Counted from the stretch's first letter, positions 36,185-53,936 are shown. The stretch is DNA of 64,000 nucleotides from Conus ventricosus (GCA_018398815.1 CM031595.1:50705489-50769488), one strand, 5' to 3'. Translations and numbers: made by a program. Notes: generated by a model not told the origin, from the letters alone.

Positions 36185-39100
36185 CTGTGGTCTTCTTAGG
36201 GTTTCTTGTACGTGGGCCATAAAAGGGAAGGAAATAGAAATGGAAGTATACTATTGATCAGAAGTTTGAGACAGTCTGCTGGGTTGTGTTGCTCGATAAC
36301 AAGGAAATTTTGATCAAACTTCCACACAAACTGGTTAGGCTTACACGTAAATTTGCCACACAGGAAGTGTATAACTAAACTCCCCATTTGAACCACATTA
36401 TGCTCTTGTGTGTATATATCATTTTTTTTTCCCCATAGCTTGTTATTTTAGCAATATTGGCATACTCTGCAACATGATTTTGAGGAGAACTAAACAGAAA
36501 GGGGGAAGTCAAACCAGGTTATGAGAATAATTGTCACTGGCTTTCTAAACTAGTGACCAGTGGTAAAATCATTTGTGCAAATTTTCTGCTGTTAAACTGA
36601 TTCCCACTGGGTTCCTTGCACACTGAGCTGTTGTTAAGCTTTACAGATTCTAGCAGTTGCACGTCTATGAAATGTTTGTAAAGTGAATTATGGTCATTAG
36701 TCTATTTTCTTTGTTTTCATATGAAAACAAATATTGCTTTGACATGTAATATCTGTGTGAAAATGTGTTAAGAAGAGTGTCAGCGTTTGATTTGGTTTCT
36801 TCTTCTTTTTTTTTTGTTCTTCTTCCTCTCTTTTCTCCATTTTTTTTCTTCCCTTTTTGTTGTTGTTTTGTTTTGTTTTAGTTGATTGTGAGAATGCTTT
36901 GCCCTTTAGGAGTGCTTCAAGTTATGTTAACTTCAGAAATACCTCATTTTCATACTTAAAAGAAATCAACTGCTCTTTGGTACTACTTGAAATATGTTTA
37001 ATTGGGCATTACTTCTTTTTTTATTTTAATTTTATTCTTCCTTTGGAGAAGGGAGAGAGTTAGGGGGATTAATGATGGTCTTTTAATCTCTTAAAAAAAG
37101 CAGTTTTATTTTTCAATCAGTCAAAGTCTGTTCTAGTGTTACTAATGCCTTTGTTCAGAGTACTTTTCTGTCCACCAGCAACAGGGGCGGCGGCAGACAC
37201 GTGAAAGATAACATGAAGAGGAACAGCTGCCACCCAAGTTCTCTGTCTGACAAAAGAGAGACTACAACAGAGATGGTGCTTTATTTTGGGAGGACTGTCA
37301 GCTAGTAAAGCTGGAAGGAAAGCTCCTGCAGGTACATGTCAAATCACATGAATGGCACTGCTAGCGCTTGGTTGAGTCGATGCAGTAAGTGGAAGACCCA
37401 ATTGTTCGGCTACAGCAAGGCCGCTTTGGAGGGCACGTTTGTCACTGCTCTGACCGATAGCTTGTTGACTTCATTCTGATGCTGTGATACAGATTTCTGT
37501 GCAGAATAACAGTTTCCTTCCTGGGGAAAAATAAAAATAAAGCAGCGGCAGGTTAACGATGGCTTCAGCTCTGCTGCCGTTTCCTTTACAGACCCAGGAA
37601 CCATGGCAGAGGTCTTGAGGAAATGGTTTTCTGTCGCTGTGAAATGGTCTGTTTGTGTTCTGTTATTTCTCTTTTAAGTCTCTGTATTAATGGAAGCTAG
37701 GCATGAAGATTAAAAACACTTCATTTTATTTTTGACGCCTTAAGTGATTAAGTTCTACAGATATGCTCTAATTGGGTTGGTTAAATGTTCATTTCAATAA
37801 TCATAAGAACTATGATAGGGAAGGGAATTCATGTGCGTGGGATGGAAGGGAAGAAAAGACAAGACTGAGAGAATTTGAAGACTGAACCACACGAGGCAGC
37901 TATGGCAGTTTGCCGTGCACATTTGTGTTGTGCAGTGGCAGTTCTGTTCTGTGTGTGTAGGTGCAAGATGGTGTGCTACATCTCGGTGCATTTCAGTGTC
38001 CAGCAAAGTGGCTCTGTGGGCTGCATTCAGTGATAGTGTGAATGTAGCCTAGGTAAGGCTAAAGTAAAAGCAAGCAGGCAGTGTGTGATGTTGTTCATAT
38101 GTTTCCCAGTGTACCAGGTAAAAAAATGGTTATTTGTGCCATTGGATTCGGATCTTTAGATGCAAAGACAAAAAATTTGCATTTACATATGCATGTGTAT
38201 TCATGTACTCGCATGCACACAAAGCATGGTTTGGATAGACGTTTACCAGGGGAAAGCTTTTAATGCAAGATGTTTTTTGTTTTGTTTTTTTCCTTTCCTA
38301 CCCTTCAGATTATGCAACTAAAGGGCACTAAGTAAATGGGAAATTAGAACTTAAGTGATGGAATTGCAGAAAATAAAAGTTCATGACTTCTTCAGAAGGA
38401 AAGGATACAGTATGAGTGCCACGTGTTTGTGAAGGAACATTTAAGAATAATGATAAATGTGTACAATTTTAATAGTAAGTGTACAAGTGTATTATGGTAG
38501 TAAAACATGTTTTGGTTGCAACATGCAAGAGCATACCCAACTGGTAATTGAGAAAGATTTGTACGGGTTATTAAGTATGTTTGCTTTTTGAAGATTCTTT
38601 GTACAATGGGATCTGATTTCCAGATGTTTTCATGTTCTTTGCAAATAGACGATGGTCTTTCTAGCATTTTGTATTGCTCCGTGTACAATTAGTTCACATT
38701 GTACTTCAAAAAACCTTACAACTATGTCAAGATGGGTCATAACAAATTGCTGCGGTACTGGATTTAAATTTGCAGCATGGAAAATATTGCGCAGGAGTCA
38801 CTATTGAGTCATAATAGACCGTTGAAAAGAATTAAATGTACATTATTTGATTACAGATCTTCAGCTCTTAAATGGTTTGTTGTTGTTTTGTTTGTTTGTT
38901 TTTGTACAGAAGTTGTGTGCATCAGTGTACAGTTGTAAATGAAAGAATAGTTGGCTTTTCACTTGTGTGTATGGGTGTGTGAATAAGTTGGCGTGTGTAG
39001 GCAGTGCATGAAACAATGCAGCAACAAACCAACAACAAAAATCAGAGAAGAGAAAAATCGGGCGATGGAAAGAAGGGAAAGAAACTGTAGGCATGGACTT

Positions 39101-40880
39101 CAGGGAGATGAGTGATGATTCATGAACATAATTCCGGTCAATGATTTTAGATGAAGTTCAAATGTTACACTAAATGAGGTGTTGCCACCCAACACTGATA
39201 AAATCATGCAGAGTTTTGCATTAAATCAGGCTGCTGCATGAGATTCGGTGCCAAATTTTTTGGTCTGTTCCAAATGAGAATTAGGCCTAGCAGTAGGAGG
39301 TGACACTTTCGTTTCATTTGATCGCTAGTGATTATGAATTCACATTGTGCTGCATTGGATCATTCAGTGAAGAAATCTTGAAAGTTCAGTTGAAATCTGT
39401 ATTGCTAGTGCTTCCTTCATGCCTCAGTTTTCTTTTGTGAAATCCACTTTCTTTTAACTATGCGCTGAAAAGTTTCTAACAGGGGCAGAATTGTAAACTC
39501 CCTGGTTGGCAGTAGACATGGATGGTGTGACGTGTCTCAAAGTGAAGGTTCTGTTTCCAAAAGCACATCAGTTTCAATAACATTCCATCCAAGTCTAAGC
39601 ATGGTAACACCAGAATGATTGTCGTTTATGTTTACTATTGATCATTCTACTACGCGGACAAAAATATTTCGGACTGTTCGGCCACTGCTAACAGGTAATA
39701 TACCGAGTCACTGCTTTTACAACAGCAATATATCATGATTGTTCACATTGAACCTTGGTGGATTCTTTTTTGTTTTTTTGTCAGTATTTTGTCAATACCT
39801 CACAATACATCTGATGAAAGCTGTCTGCATAGACTGTTCTGAACGAGAGTTTCTAGAGATCCAAATACCAGTGTATTTTTTTTATCTCTTACTAATTGTC
39901 GTAAGAAGGAAGTATAATGCGACTTTCTTGGCACACAGCCAAGCCTGTCACTTTTGCTGTTTGTTTTACCAACATGTAGCGTGTGGTCGGGCTATAAACA
40001 GGGGTGCCATTTTTCAGGCTCAGGCTGGAAATCCTGTCCATAACAATCATGAACATTGCCACATCAGCCCGGTGAAGTTTGGTGCTGTCAGTTCATCTTT
40101 GGGAAAAATCCCGTGAGGCTCAGTGGGTGCCATGTTGAAGGCTCGGATCGGAATCCGTGAATGAAAAATCTGAAAATCATCATCAAATGGAGTCACCAAT
40201 AGTTGGCAAACAGCTTTTGACGTTATCCATTCAAGGGCCTTGTAATGTGAAATTCAGCATATCAGTAAATAAGGCCTTGACAATATAAAGAAATTTAGTG
40301 AGTGAGACTTACGGTATTTGTGTAGTTGTGTGGGAGTGGGGAAGACAAGGGATAATGGTCATGGCTTGATCAGTGTAATGATCAAGGAATCAAGAACAAC
40401 TTGAATTAAGAAGATTGTGCTTATCATCCTCTTGCTGAAGTCTCCACATCCCCCTACTCGCACTTTTGCAAATATTTGGAAGATCAAGTTCTCATCCCCC
40501 AGTTTGTGGATCTAACTTGGAAATTTTTCAGAATCAATTTTCAGGCTTGGATTTAGTTTTTCGAACTGGTCAATCGTGTGCACCCCTGTATACATTTTGT
40601 CTTGACTTGAGCGGTTGGACTCTGTGACCCCAGGTTTAACATGGGGTCTTAGATTCAGTTTTAAGGCTTGCAGTGACCCATCTTTGCATAGACGTTTGGT
40701 CTGTGTTAGTGTGCAGAAAGTGTGGTGTTGCAATGAGAAGAATTTTCATACTTTTTTTTTTCAAACATTTTGACAGATTTTAAAAACTTTATATAATAAT
40801 TTCAGAGAAAAAATTTTTTTTTCAGATTCATCTTTGACGTAAAGTCATTTGGCCTTCAGGTGCCATTAATTGGACACAGA
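36185..40880. other. Non-coding stretch, possible LIN54 intron or 3' region
   Basis: Apart from the weak last-exon candidate at 37179, I see no exon. The DNA is AT-rich with T-runs near 36420 and 36800. Around 40140-40190, GGATCGGAATCCGTGAATGA resembles the 3' part of the SINE at 4182, possibly a very old copy. Confidence 0.45.
37179..37204 (+). CDS. Possible last coding segment of LIN54
   Basis: A pyrimidine-rich acceptor (tacttttctgtccaccag) precedes CAACAGGGG. Joined in phase to the G left by the 19033 donor it gives ATGAAADT and a TGA stop. LIN54 proteins do end shortly after the EEFGRCLM segment. Against it, the motif is not conserved and the intron would be 18 kb long with the whole LINE stack inside. 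It is a weak candidate only. Confidence 0.2.
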
Positions 40881-40887
40881 AAAGAAA

Positions 40888-41270
40888 ATCCATGCTAAAC
40901 AGCTGCTGTAATGCAGTGGATAGTGTCGCAGACTGAGGAGTGGATTTGATTCCTGTCTGAGGGACATTTTTAACCCCAACTGATTCATATCCACACTTCC
41001 ATGTGCCGTGAGGTCAAACAGGAAGCTTTGAATCACATAGTTGGGTTTCATCTACTTTATTGGATGAGTCTAACTGTAGTTGAGTTTCATCTACTTTATT
41101 GGATGAGTATAAAGAAGTTCATCATATTTCTTGACCAACACTGCTGGTGTCTGTCTCTCGTGGGCCTGGTTAAAGCTTGGAAGTGGGACATTTACGAAAG
41201 GAAGTGTAGAGTACAGTCTTGTCATGTTGTCTCAGATCAGAATGGAACTCGGTGATGAAAAATATCTGGA
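40888..41270 (+). mobile_element. Diverged copy of the tRNA-derived SINE
   Basis: It aligns with 4182-4555: GCAGTGGATAGTGTCGCAGACT for the head, GATTTGATTCCTGTC for a decayed B-box, then TTGACCAACACTGCTGGTGT, GGGCCTGGTT and GAAAGGAAGTGTAGAGTACAG. A short direct duplication of TTTCATCTACTTTATTGGAT (41046 and 41086) lies inside. Confidence 0.78.
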
Positions 41271-41829
41271 GGTTCAGTCTTTTCTTGATGGCAATTCACT
41301 GTTTTAATATTTTTCCTCCAAAAACTGCTGTGCAATATCCCAGGAAGATCTGCAAGGAGGAAGTGTGTTCCATGAATTTCCGATTTGAACAGGGAGAACA
41401 GCATGGCTTAATATAATCAAAGCTACACCCTGTCTCAGTTCACTGATCGAAAGCTTTCGGAGCTAAACTGCCCCGCTTCTCTCCCCTTCCCCGCCTTTTT
41501 TTTCCTTAGAAAGGTATGGCATTCACTGTTTTTGATTTTTTTCTGATTAAAATGGACTGAGCAATATTCTAGGAAAACCCCCCTTAAAAGTGAAATGTGG
41601 TTCCCTGAATAGCGCAGTCTGAACAAGGGAACAGCAAGTTCTGGTGTGGTGGATGGTACCCTTCTATTCTCAGTCTGGTGCTTGAAAGGTTTGGAGGATG
41701 AAAGGAATCACCTGCCTCTTTCCGTCTGTTTTTGCTTTGCTTTGTTGGCATCCTTATAACACCCTAGCATCATCTTCAACCATCGTCATCCACATTGATC
41801 ATTATGTTGTACCAACAACAACAAAAATT

Positions 41830-42190
41830 CTGTGGCTATTCATGCCCTACACTCATGGTGACCTTAGTTCTGCTTTACTTTGTGTATCCGTGCTTGTGGT
41901 GAATTTGTGTCAGTCATGGTTATCAGCAACTTCATGGGGACATTTGTTGTATGGACATCAAGGCATTGTCTGGGGAGGGGGGCTCACTCATGCTTGTTAA
42001 GTAACTAAGCAAATATTGTCACAAGTAGGTGGATTAGTTGGTGTTTTTTTGGGGGGTATGTTGGATCAGAACACACGCCATAGAAGATCACCAATCAGCA
42101 GTTCATTGATAGCAGCACAGTCTCTCTTGTGATGGGTTGTGTCATAAAGACTTGCTGCCTGTAGAGTGCTTACAGGGTTCTCAAAAGCAA
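41830..42190 (+). repeat. Family 2 retroposon, diverged copy
   Basis: It matches 4561-5030 through CATGCCCTACACTCATGGTG, GGCTCACTCATGC, AAGTAACTAAGCAA and TGTTGGATCAGAACA. As at 4.2-5.0 kb, it follows a copy of the tRNA-derived SINE on the same strand. Confidence 0.65.
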
Positions 42191-42199
42191 AACCATGAC

Positions 42200-43132
42200 C
42201 AAAACCCACAACCCGGTACCATAGATCTGAAAGTACAGAAGACAAATTGAAGAAGAAAAATATGAAAGCCTTTTATCCAGATCAAGAGCGGCATAGAACT
42301 GATTCACCATGTACCAGTGGGAAGCCAAAGAAATGTGGGCTCACAGAATCCATTCCATATTTTCCACATGCTGACAGTCATCTTACAGGTCGTGGCTCCA
42401 CTGTTTACGTCAATTATTTGTGAGTCTGCAGATCTGTATGTGTCACCTGCTTGTGATCTTTGATGGTGCCAGCTTTTTAACTGCAACATCGCAGTGCTTG
42501 ACTAAACGGTAACATTAACAGCATTCAGTTTATACCTGTGTGCTCCCCCCCCCCCCAAAGCGGAGTGAGGGATCATGTTTGCTCACTAGGCCAAAAAGAA
42601 AAAAAAAATCAGATGCAGGCTTTGTGATGTTTATTTCTATGCAGTTGACTTTCATCTATTTTGTGTGCATTTTAGATTGAGCATCATTTCACAGTAACAA
42701 TTGAGTTTCTGGATGAGTTTTAGGGTTTTAATCAGGACTGAATAGATTTATTCATCTGCAACTTGGTTGTGAAATTGTTATTGCTTCTGTTGCTAGTTCT
42801 TTGTATTCTTTTCTGTAATGCAAAGAGGAGTTGTGGGAAAACTTCAAGGAAGTAGAGAAGGCTCATTCCCTCCTTAATTGATTTTTTTTGGGGGGGGGGG
42901 GGGAGAGGGGGGTAGTAACCATTAGGGCTATCTCGTGATTGAGCACTATCCTTTTGATGTGTTTTTAAATAAGTCATTTCTATCCATGTGTGTGCAACAG
43001 AGAGAAATGAACTGTTTAAGAACGAGCAAAGGGATGGTGGAAGTAATATCCCAAACCCTAGAATTCATTCGTATGTGCTCCTTCAGCACGGACTTAATCC
43101 TCCCTGCCTTTCAGAAATTCTCTGTTAGGCTG

Positions 43133-43166
<34 letters not shown>

Positions 43167-44474
43167 GGTTGTCTTACTTTATTGTCATGTAATGTTTTTC
43201 TGACTTTGTAGCCCATTTTCTCTTACAATCCGGCAACCAGGTGGTGAAAATGTAAACTGTTTTCGAGAAGACGCTGACTGTCTATTCTGCAGAGTCTTTG
43301 CCTAGAAAGGGTATTTGGGTGGGTGGGTGGTTGTACTTTAAACTGTTTTTGAATATCTTTTTATTGGTGGGTTTCTTTTTTGTTTTGTTTTGTAAGCTTA
43401 GTGATGAAAGATCAAATGCAGTTGGTGATGTCATCAGTCCTGCTTAATTAAGGATGTCACTGATGTAGTAGCATTTTATAAATTGATGTAGGTAAATTAT
43501 AGAAACCCATGCTGATTTGGTCAGAATTTTTCCAGGACAGGATCATTTCATTAGGAGGTGACCACCCTAAAGGGGCTATGTGTGGTCTGCTAGGGTATGA
43601 AGACCCTGAAACTGAAAATTGGATCTAGTTTGGGGGGGGGGGGGGGCAACTCACTGCTATCCAGCACATCTTGTATGCTGATGCAAACGTTCATTTCCTC
43701 CAGCGCTGTAAGCAGCAGTGAAAGATGTTCAGGTGTAGAGCAAAGAACTGAGTGTTGTGTCATGAAGCTTTGGTTTTACATCCATTAGAACTAATGATTG
43801 CCTGATAAGCGATTTCTCTGGATTCTTCTGCAAAATACCTGATCGTTGATAGATCAGAAGAGGTTGTGTGAAATGTATTTCATGTGGGTGTTTTCTTCAG
43901 GATGGGCATTTTTTGTAAGGACATACATTTGGATACATTTAATTTGATTTTGTACAGAAAGTGATTGATTGATAATTTAATGATGATCAGAATCGTATTC
44001 TAATGCTTACTGTTACATGTGACGCTAGATGAATGTGCATGATCTCGTTCTTACCAGCCATTTTTGCTTCCTGTTTGGACAGTGTGGATGAAATGCAGTC
44101 TTGAGCGTGTTGCTCCAGTTCTGACAAGGGAGAATGCCAAGCTCACAAGGCTTGCAAGAGTTACTGGGATAAATGTCTTTCTCTTTTTTAAATAACACTG
44201 TTTTGGGAAAGGTTAGCTTAGCACTTAGGACTTTCATGCATGCATGTGGCAGCTTGACATTCTTGTAGGTCTGTATTTTCTAAATCATGTCCATGGACTC
44301 TTTACCATTCATATGTCTAAACATCATTCTGCTTGACCCCAGTGGGACTTTGCGGGAAGGGGTGGGGTTAAAATCTAGAGTGTATTTCTCTGGCCTGTGC
44401 ATAAAGTGTAATTATGAAACATTTTCACATCTTCTGTGCAATACTGTACATAGCAGCATTGAACTGACATGGAT
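42200..44474. other. Non-coding stretch, no gene seen
   Basis: It holds a C-run (42545), a G-run (42891), a T-run of about 29 (43137-43165) and a second G-run (43631). No motif-bearing frames. Confidence 0.5.
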
Positions 44475-44480
44475 AATAAA
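44475..44480 (+). terminator. Possible poly(A) signal AATAAA
   Basis: AATAAA with a T/G-rich stretch about 25-40 bp downstream (CTTCCTTTGTTTGTTTC). It is a plausible 3' end for a + strand transcript, perhaps LIN54 if the last exon at 37179 is real. Such hexamers are common by chance in AT-rich DNA. Confidence 0.25.
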
Positions 44481-44894
44481 ATGATTCCCTTGCTAAAGAG
44501 CTTCCTTTGTTTGTTTCACTATTCCAGGATTACTGGGTTTAGACTATCATTTACAGACATTTATGAGGATGTTTAAAGTGGAGTGAGTGCCTTGGGCAAA
44601 AGGATTGTGGGTAATGAGAGAGAATAATGAGTTTTGACCACACCACAGAGGTGTCTTGTGTTTACATGTGTTGCAGTTGAGTTCAGATGGTGGTCACAGT
44701 TTGTATGTGGGCTGTTCTGTCGATGCAGTTTTGTGTGTGTGTGTGTGTGAGTGTGATTTTATTTTGAAAGCTTGCACATTGAATGTTTAGTCTATCATCA
44801 TGACTTCATGTAACATCGTCAGTAATGATTTCAGTCTCTTGTTGGTTTCTACCCTTCCATTCTGCCTTCCCCCACATGCCCCACATCTCTCGTG

Positions 44895-48125
<3,231 letters not shown>

Positions 48126-48129
48126 CAGT

Positions 48130-48250
48130 CAAAGACTTTTTTTTTCTCTGGTGCTGTCCCATCTTCTGTGCCATCTCAGTGGCATTGCACCCACGCCACT
48201 CTTTCTGACCCCCAACCCCAACCCATCCACAGTCAGAATTATTGTTAGGG
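48130..48250 (-). repeat. Family 2 retroposon 3' end, reverse orientation
   Basis: TTTTTTTTCTCTGGTGCTGT CCCA, GCCATCTCAGTGGCATTGCA and CCCATCCACAGTC are the inverse of the 3' end of the copy at 4561-5030, including its A tail. Confidence 0.65.
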
Positions 48251-51200
48251 TCCAGAATACCCACCCATCCAACTGACTTACAACTGACTAGGACAAGTAA
48301 ACTTTCTGGAGGACTAGTCACAGTGGGAATGGTCCCTCAGCTTGTTCAGTGGGCGACCACTTTTTGACTGACAGTGAAAGATTGCCTTAGAAATCAGCCT
48401 CGGTGCAGATGGAACGCACTTGCACTTCCCTGTTGCCCTTTTCGCTTTTACACCTCCACCACTGCCATCACCCTGATCGTTCTTTGAACAGAACCCCAAC
48501 AGAGTGTTGTCTTACAAAGATTAAGTGCGTTTGAAAAAATATGTGTTAGCAGCTTGCACATGTTGGTCAGTGTTCGAAATTAAAGATATCCCTTTATTTC
48601 TCCCTCTAAGGCGAGCATTACACTTTGCAGAGCATATCGTCAGTGGTGGGCTGAAATTGACTGTGACTGTCACTTGTATGAACAGTCCCTTTGATGGGGC
48701 CAAGTAGAAATTGGGGAGAGGGCAGGGGGCAACAAGTAGATTTTTTTCATCTACTTGTGATCATTACACCTACAGTTATTTGGGAATTACAAGCAGTTAT
48801 TTGGGAATTGCAAGCCATGATGATAGTAGTCTTTGTTAGCAAAATTTGACACTAGGATAAGCTTAACACTACCCAAAGACAGCCTTTGAATATTAAAAAA
48901 AAGTTGTCTAAAAGATGCAATGCACACACACAATTTTGTTATTGCGATTGTTAAGTTGTCTTTACTATTATTGTCCACAATCCAGAAAGTAGTTACACAT
49001 TGTTTCATAACAAAATGATGTGAAATCCAAAAGCTTGCAGATAATGGAACAGTGAGATTTGATGTGAGATAAATATTTGATTCTGGAATTACAGAAGGAA
49101 ATAGTTGTTGTTGTTGTTGTGTTCGTCGAAGGAAATAGTGATTCTCGTCTTCTTGCTTATTAGGAACATGCATGTAGGGCTTTAAGAAAATGTTCAGATC
49201 ATAGAATTTCATGCAAATACCTCTACCTATTCCTTTAAGAAAATAATGACTCCAAGATTTAGTTTTCTTTGCAGCTTATTAGTGGCAGCTTGGCACGTAA
49301 GATATTCTACAGTGATGGTGTGAGAGACTGTTCCCTGCCTTTTCTCTGGTGGCATAGATGTGTGTGTGGACAGGTGCATATGCATGTGTGTTAGTGCATT
49401 TGTGTGTTGAATTTGTCTTTAACCACATTTTCTACAGAAGTATGCGATCCATCACACTGCAGTCATCAGGATTTTTGTTTTTGATTTTTTGTTGTTTGTT
49501 TTGAATGAATATAGAATGGTCTTGAAGCACTCGGTGCTCTAAATGCAAGCAAACAACTGCTTTAGACAGGTAGAAATTATAAAGAAAGAAGACCACTGGT
49601 CATGGTTTAGTTTATTGTCTGTCATGGAATCATGCCAGTGGACACTTGACATGGGTGTGTGAAGCCAACTGAGAAGTGGATTTTTTTTATTTCCTAAACA
49701 TTTCTTCCTGTTATGAGGTCAGAATTTGATTTTGCTTGAAGAGGTTGATGTAGGTACAAATGATAAGGGTTATTTGACATAAATAGATGTTTCTTTAGCG
49801 CTTTCCAACTGCTCAAAGTTCTTTACAACATCAGTTGTATGCTCTTGCAAATTAGTGCCGACAAATGCTGGCTTGCACAGTCCTGCTATCCTGAATCTTC
49901 TACCTTCCCCGCACATACACCTACCCCCCCTACTCCCCTCTTCTGCGCTGACTGTCTTGTCCTCCAACCCCACCCTTGTCTTCTTCCCCTTTCCCCACTA
50001 CCTTCTTTCCTTCAGTACACACTGACATGCATGCCCTGCCCACACATCCTATCCCCTTCTCTACATGCATGCACATTCATACATATGCATGCATGTATGT
50101 GATTAATCAAAGCAGGTTTTAACGACAAATGTTATTTATAGCCCAGCAGACCACAGTGGCCGTATCAGGATTGGGAGGAAATGGCAGACGAGTAGCATGG
50201 GATGCTGTATATGAAGCTTCATAAGGCTTCCCTGTTGTAGAAATTATTTCAAGAGGTCTACATCATTTATTTTTTTCAAAGAAATTCCCTGTTGTAGAAA
50301 TTGTTTCCAGAGGTCCTGGTTTGGAAGGAGCAAAAGCTTAAAGAGTTTTGTAATTTTATCTCAGACAGGTAAAGTTTCGGGGTTGTTTTATTGAAAGAAA
50401 GAGAGAACTGTTGCAGAGACCAAAACTTAATGCATTTTAATGATCTTCTAGTCAGTGTCATTTCTGTAGTGGTAAGAAAACTTACACAGGCTGCAAATAT
50501 TGCTGAAAATAAGCCAAGATATAAACATAGAAAAGAAAGTGCAACGCTGCGCTTTTTTTTTCTTTTTTTTTTCATTTTAATGCAAAAAAGATTATGGAAG
50601 TTTTCATTGTAACAGAATGTTCATCCAGATTTTTTTTTAGGCAGATTTGATTTTTTATGTCATTCGAACTGAATCACCAAAATAGTAAATGATGATTTTA
50701 AAAGATATTTTGAATGCCTGTCTCGTTTGCAACATTGTATGATTTGGAGTTCATATCATAAAGTTTTGCCTGACAGATGTGTAGGTGAATATGTCATGAA
50801 ATTAAAATCTTAATGTCAGCATTAACACCTTGTCACTGAAGCCCTGTGCAAAACAAGTACTATGCAAGTTTGTGGAGACATATTTGTGCAAATGTATAAG
50901 ATGTATAGATCTTAATTTAATCATCATGCTTACAGGTTTTGTAAAATTACATGAAACGACATGCAAGTAGGCGGTAGAATTAACAAGTGATGAAAGCAAT
51001 CTGCATATTGAATTCTGTTTTACACAAGTTAATTTATTACCACCTGAATGAGCTTGATGCATAGAAACAATAATCTTGGATTCGTCTGACAGACAAACTT
51101 CCTTCTGTGTATTTATTAACAGTACACAATGATTGTTGGAGTCTAATGCATTTATTTTGTTGGAAAGCCTGTGTATGTATTATCAGTACAATTCAGATTC

Positions 51201-53112
51201 TGTATCATCTGCTTGACAGATCTGATGTCATTGATGTGTGAAATGTGAGTTCATGGTGACTAGGTGACAAGAAACAGTTACCCATTGACAGCTAAGTGTA
51301 CTTGTTTTTGTGTGGTAAATGTTCAGCTAAAATGCTGCATGTAGCCAGGTCAGTAATCAGATATTTTGCCCAGATCAGACTACATTACTTCCCTCTTTTC
51401 TGTTTGTAAGTTATCTAAACAGATTCCTCTTCATGATTATGACTTAATTATCAGTACTTGTTAATAATGCATGTCATACATCTGTACATCTTGGCCATCA
51501 CTTTACCATTAATATTCATGATGCCATGGAAATGCTGACATGATTGTCAACCATTAAGTATTAGATTTGGATATGTATCGTAAGACTGAACCATTATCAT
51601 CATGGATAACTCGGCCATTTGTTTATGTTCTCATTCCAGAGTTGTGCTGTACAAGATTTACTTTGGAGTTTAAAACATAGAGTTTGAATTCAGATGTCAA
51701 AAATGTTTCCCCCCCCCCCCCCCCCCCCCCCCTTTTATTTTTTCTTGTTCAAATTTCCCCAAATTGTGGCTTTCCCTAGAAGCTTCTTTTGAATATTGTT
51801 GTTGAAAGTGGTCATAAAAGCGCAAGCGCACAACACATATACACCTAAGGCACGCTTACAAACACACATGCAGAATTCTTGTTCCTGTCTAAAAACACAA
51901 GTTAATCAGCGTTTTTCGCTTCTTCTTTTTTCTCATTCAAACAATCGTATGTCTAGATTATGTGCATCATCAACATCATCATATTCCTAAATCGCTTGTA
52001 GTCCCAGGGGCACCACACATGATCGGCTGCCTCCATTTCTGAGAATCCCAAGCCTGGATTTCAGATTTTTGGTCCATTCTTGGGTGTTAATCACTTTTTT
52101 TTGTTCTCTTTTTTTGGTTTGTTTGCGTGTTTAATCTTTCACTCTTCTTTCCTCTCTGACATTAGTGTATCCTGAATGTATATTCTTTTATATGATAAAC
52201 TGCGCCTTAACATGCCAAATTCCACTTTCATTACTCGCATGCTTGCACGCACATGCTTGCACGCAGTCACGCACGCACATATGGTTCCTGGTCCAGGATT
52301 TTTTTTTTCCAGGTAAACTTGAATTGTAAGCAGTATAACGCCTTTTTTTCTTGTTCTATTGAATACAGCATGTCTTTTGTGACGAATTAAGCAAATCTTG
52401 GAAGACTTTGCCTTTTCTGATAAATGGCATGCAAGAATGGTTAAATATATATACATAGTTAATTCATTTAATGCTGTGCCCAAGCAATGTTTGGGCTCCG
52501 CTGAAAGTGCCACAGACCTGTGCCCAAGCAATGTTCAGATGATGAAACTGATGTATTTGATCTGGTTTATCTCAAAAAGTATGTTAACGGTTAACAAATC
52601 TGATATAACTACAAATGAAAGATTTAAAAAAATAACTTTAACTCTTTGGATCTAAACTGAGTCTACAGCTTACATTCAATCAGTTCAGTAAAAAAAATGA
52701 TGTTTGAGTTTGTGAAAGCATCATAGGTCGAAAGGTGCATAATATTACATGGGATTTTAATATGTCGCAAAACAGTTAAGTTTTGTGACAACTGTGTGAA
52801 GTTTTTCACATTTGAGTAGAATAATTTGTTTCAATGGTAAAGTTCAAATGGACTACTCTTTCCGTTCTTGTAAACAATAATGTTAGGTTTGTGAAAACAG
52901 GAGGAGGCTGAAAGCCCATCATATTGCATGAAATTATAACATCTTGCTGCTCAGTCTTTTTTCGTGCCTTGAGGTGAATTTGTTTACCTCTTGGCAGAAT
53001 TGTTTACAAGATATTGGATTTTAGATAAAAGTCTTTAACTGATTGAAGTCCTTGTTGGAAGGTTAACTAAGCACCGAGAAGGACAAGAAGGAGGGGGGGG
53101 GGATGAAACGCA
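48251..53112. other. Non-coding stretch, no gene seen
   Basis: AT-rich DNA with a (TTG)n patch near 49105, a C-run of 24 (51709-51732) and small direct duplications such as GAAATTCCCTGTTGTAGAAA-type repeats near 50230-50300 and CCCAAGCAATGTT at 52479 and 52512. No exon supported. Confidence 0.5.
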
Positions 53113-53125
53113 ACACACACACACA

Positions 53126-53174
<49 letters not shown>

Positions 53175-53197
53175 ACACACATACACACACACACACA

Positions 53198-53247
<50 letters not shown>
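53113..53247. repeat. (CA)n microsatellite
   Basis: CA array with a few CATA and CAGA interruptions, followed at 53850-53936 by a second CA array. Confidence 0.97.
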
Positions 53248-53848
53248 ACAGCTTTACATTTCCGTCCTTATTGAGACACTTAGTGAAAGGGCAAACAAAC
53301 AAGGCTTTACACATTTGTAATCCAATATTTTTGTTGCTGTAGTCTGAGCAGAGGCATGTATCAAACTTGTGTGCTACTTAACTATGGAAAATTAACTTCC
53401 CAGAAAGTGATGACGTCATTTTTGCACAATATTGTGTTTGTTGTCATTGTTCTAATATTGCCTGACCACTTGCGTACAAGCTTTCATGCGGCATCTATGT
53501 TATCTACAAGAAAATAAACCCAGTCGAGTTTGGTATTAAAAGAATTGTTGGGAATTCGCCAATTCAGTCATCTCAATAGTGCAGATATATTACATTTTTA
53601 ATGACAATAACTAATTATCAAACCTACAGCCCCATTTGTAATGGCCGCTCAACCTTGCCGAACGCATTGCTGCCAGACCAGCTATGCACAGATGACATTC
53701 AGTTGGCCGAATACAGTGCGGTTAGCTGGCTGGTGGGGAGCGGCCTGCAGAAAACATTCCTTTCCCTCACCTGCATTCACAGCTTGGTCTCTGCAGCTGT
53801 AAACTCCCCTTCGACTCAAAACTAAGTAACTTGCTCTGAACAGCCGTG

Positions 53849-53849
<1 letters not shown>

Positions 53850-53936
<87 letters not shown>
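53850..53936. repeat. (CA)n microsatellite
   Basis: CA array with one CATA interruption, about 600 bp from the previous array. Confidence 0.97.
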
